64,000 bases of DNA from Melieria omissa (Eukaryota; Arthropoda; Insecta; Diptera; Ulidiidae). The notes beneath the pieces were generated by a model. It was not told the DNA's origin, did not search any database, and saw nothing but the letters and a program-made list of their open reading frames with translations. A program made the translations under genes and the position numbers. This document shows positions 62,279 to 64,000 of the stretch, one piece after another. The stretch spans positions 33,873,264 to 33,937,263 of the forward strand of contig OZ020269.1 in assembly GCA_963971225.1 (NCBI GenBank), in the 5' to 3' direction. Within the stretch, counting starts at the first letter, position 1. Each line of letters begins with the position of its first letter.

Positions 62279-62796
62279 TTAACCCTTTTGATCCCAAATT
62301 TTACCCAGTGTCTCGATATTACTTTTTGGTATTTAAATTATGAAATTCTAAGAAGTGTACACGATATTTGAAGTCGCCACGCGTCTTTGTTAGAGTTCTA
62401 GTGCTAGTTTACTTTTGAACAATCTTAGCTTAAAACGGGTTAAATACATTTTGTATCAATATTTTTTAACTACAGCAAAATTAATTAATATTTATGGAAA
62501 AATACAAAATTATCACTTGTTGATTTTATTTAACCATTATAAAAGAAACAGGATTTTGATCAAATGCGCCAAATTCGTAGACTTCAATTAGAACACAAAT
62601 TTTCGCTGATATCGCTGCAAATTATTGGATATTATTTTGGGGATAGCCGTAAAATTTTTGTAATTAATTTCAGTTCTTAAAATATTAATTTGTTGGTGCC
62701 TACTTAAATCAAATCCATAATTCAATCATAGCTTTTCCTATGAGATGACAAATAGATGAAGTTGCTCTCAGGCAACGTTGGGATCGAAAGGGTTAA
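62279..62796 (-). mobile_element. TTAA-flanked element, family A copy 3
   Basis: It has the same family, size and orientation as copy 2. TTAA lies on both sides, with termini CCCTTTTGATCCCAA and TTGGGATCGAAAGGG. The hairpin GTTGC-tctcag-GCAAC motif is conserved near the right end. It lies in the dpr intron downstream of the third Ig1 exon. Confidence 0.85.
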
Positions 62797-64000
62797 AATA
62801 ATTATTTCTTGTTTTTCCCCCATAAAAAGAGAGAACATATCGGCGAAAGGGTTATTTTATTTTTCATTGCAAAATAACTAGTAATTAATTGTGTCTGTGA
62901 AAGAATGGTTTAGGTTTCAATTGAAATTTGGAATATTTTTTTTTTTTATTTAAGTTTGACATATTCGTCCTTGAACGCTACGACACCAATTCGGGTTCTC
63001 ACTGAGTTGATTTACATAAATAAATGGCCTTGAGTGACGACCCCCTGCTCTATCATTGAGCAACAGTAACTTAGTTCTAAAAATTGCCCAAGCACACAAT
63101 AAATAAGTTAACGTCAAAGTTTGTTTCCAAACAAACAAAGAAACAAACTTATAAATAAAAGCCAAAAGTATACATTTTTAAGAAATTGAATGTGAAAATT
63201 ATCAACTGACAAAAAGATTCTATTTATATGACCACAATGTCATTTAATGTCTTTTCAAGTCACACCCAACCATCTCAGATGTGTGCTTCTTAATTACTTT
63301 ACGCTCTTTATTAAAGTCTATAGAATTCCCGTTATAATAACATTCAAGCCAAACGTCTCGTCGACGGCAAACGAACACTGTTTGTGCATTTCACTTGCAA
63401 TAACAGCAAAAACCCCAAAGTACATAATCCCTCAGCAGAAAGCTGTCTTTCGGCAAAAATGTGGTATCACACACACATACACACATTGTTGTATGTGTGT
63501 GCATAAGAAGCATTTTCGTGTTGAACATGCACCAAGCATCAGTCCGAAACTTCGGTAGCAATCGACCGCAAATTTTAAAGTCTGTCGTCTAGGCGACATC
63601 GACTTCAACTTCGGCGCCAGCCCAGTGCCAGATGCAACGTTGACAACATCTTAATCCGCTAGGTGGAGAAGCTTAATAAGCTTTGATGTCTCAAAGGCAT
63701 TCTTCGTCACTGCACAGCGCTGAGACCGTTGTGGCCAATGTGAGTGGCAGGCAATTTTCTGCGAAAAATTTTCAGAATTTGCGTTCAAAATTGGTATTTG
63801 TAAAGAATGGAAGTGAATGCGAGGTGAATGTGCGTTATGTCTGTAGAACAGCTTCAGCGTAACATACGCATGACCACAGAACATTAAATTTGTGTGCAAC
63901 GATCGTTGGTGGCAACTTCGTGGAAGTGTCTTATCATCGATTAGAAAAACGAAAGATTGTCATATCTTCTTGGTAACTTTCAAACATTTGAACTGACGAA

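Larger units (their letters stand above)
59218..64000 (+). other. dpr intron after Ig1, continuing out of the window
   Basis: No second Ig domain is visible. Apart from the TTAA elements and the partial short repeat near 61.0 kb, the sequence is AT-rich with a GTT run (59736-59752), a GTGA/GT run (60300-60350) and short GTAT runs (60761). Confidence 0.6.

Noticed and set aside
1..64000. CRISPR arrays, bacterial operons, rRNA genes or viral genes
   Set aside because: Tandem repeats here lack unique regular spacers, and all recognised genes are spliced insect genes or transposon pieces.

Overview
The window is nuclear DNA from a higher fly (Diptera, Brachycera). It is AT-rich, has very long introns, and carries many short CA/GT, CAA/GTT and TTTA microsatellites and piggyBac-, mariner-, hAT- and LINE-type repeats. 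The protein exons match Drosophila families closely, but the intron size and repeat content look more like a tephritid or another large-genome fly than D. melanogaster. I cannot name the species.

Two protein-coding genes can be supported. The first, on the + strand, is a dpr-family immunoglobulin gene, most like dpr1. Three exons (22326-22486, 57575-57652, 59085-59217) encode the complete first Ig domain. The 5' exons and the second Ig domain were not found here. The second, on the - strand, is a MARCH-type RING-CH ubiquitin ligase with two predicted membrane helices. Five exons are visible between 44627 and 31910, and all their splice phases agree. These five exons lie inside the roughly 35 kb dpr intron 22487-57574, antisense to it. 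The 5' coding exon of the MARCH gene is still missing.

Layout: 1-22.3 kb has no recognisable exon. It holds a (TTTTA)n satellite, an ~1 kb interspersed repeat with ~270 bp tandem units (11.28-12.3 kb), and three TTAA-flanked inverted-repeat elements (14.1, 18.7, 19.7 kb). 22.5-31.9 kb holds another TTAA element, a 5'-truncated LINE ending in an RNase H domain, two decayed LINE ORF2 tails, a tRNA-derived SINE and a dead mariner piece. 31.9-44.6 kb is the MARCH gene; its ~8 kb intron contains a 2.4 kb inverted-repeat element with six copies of a 12-bp motif and nested TTAA-type elements, plus SINE copies. 44.6-57.5 kb holds an internally deleted mariner, a hAT-type element nested in a TTAA element, a minisatellite and a long pyrimidine-rich tract. 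57.5-64 kb holds the last two dpr exons, a degenerate minisatellite in the small intron, and two more TTAA elements.

The strongest new material is the set of TTAA-flanked non-autonomous families (possibly piggyBac-related), the 2.4 kb element at 38.36-40.77 kb, two near-perfect short hairpins, and the nested antisense arrangement of the two genes. Most open frames in the window look like chance or microsatellite-driven frames and are left out.
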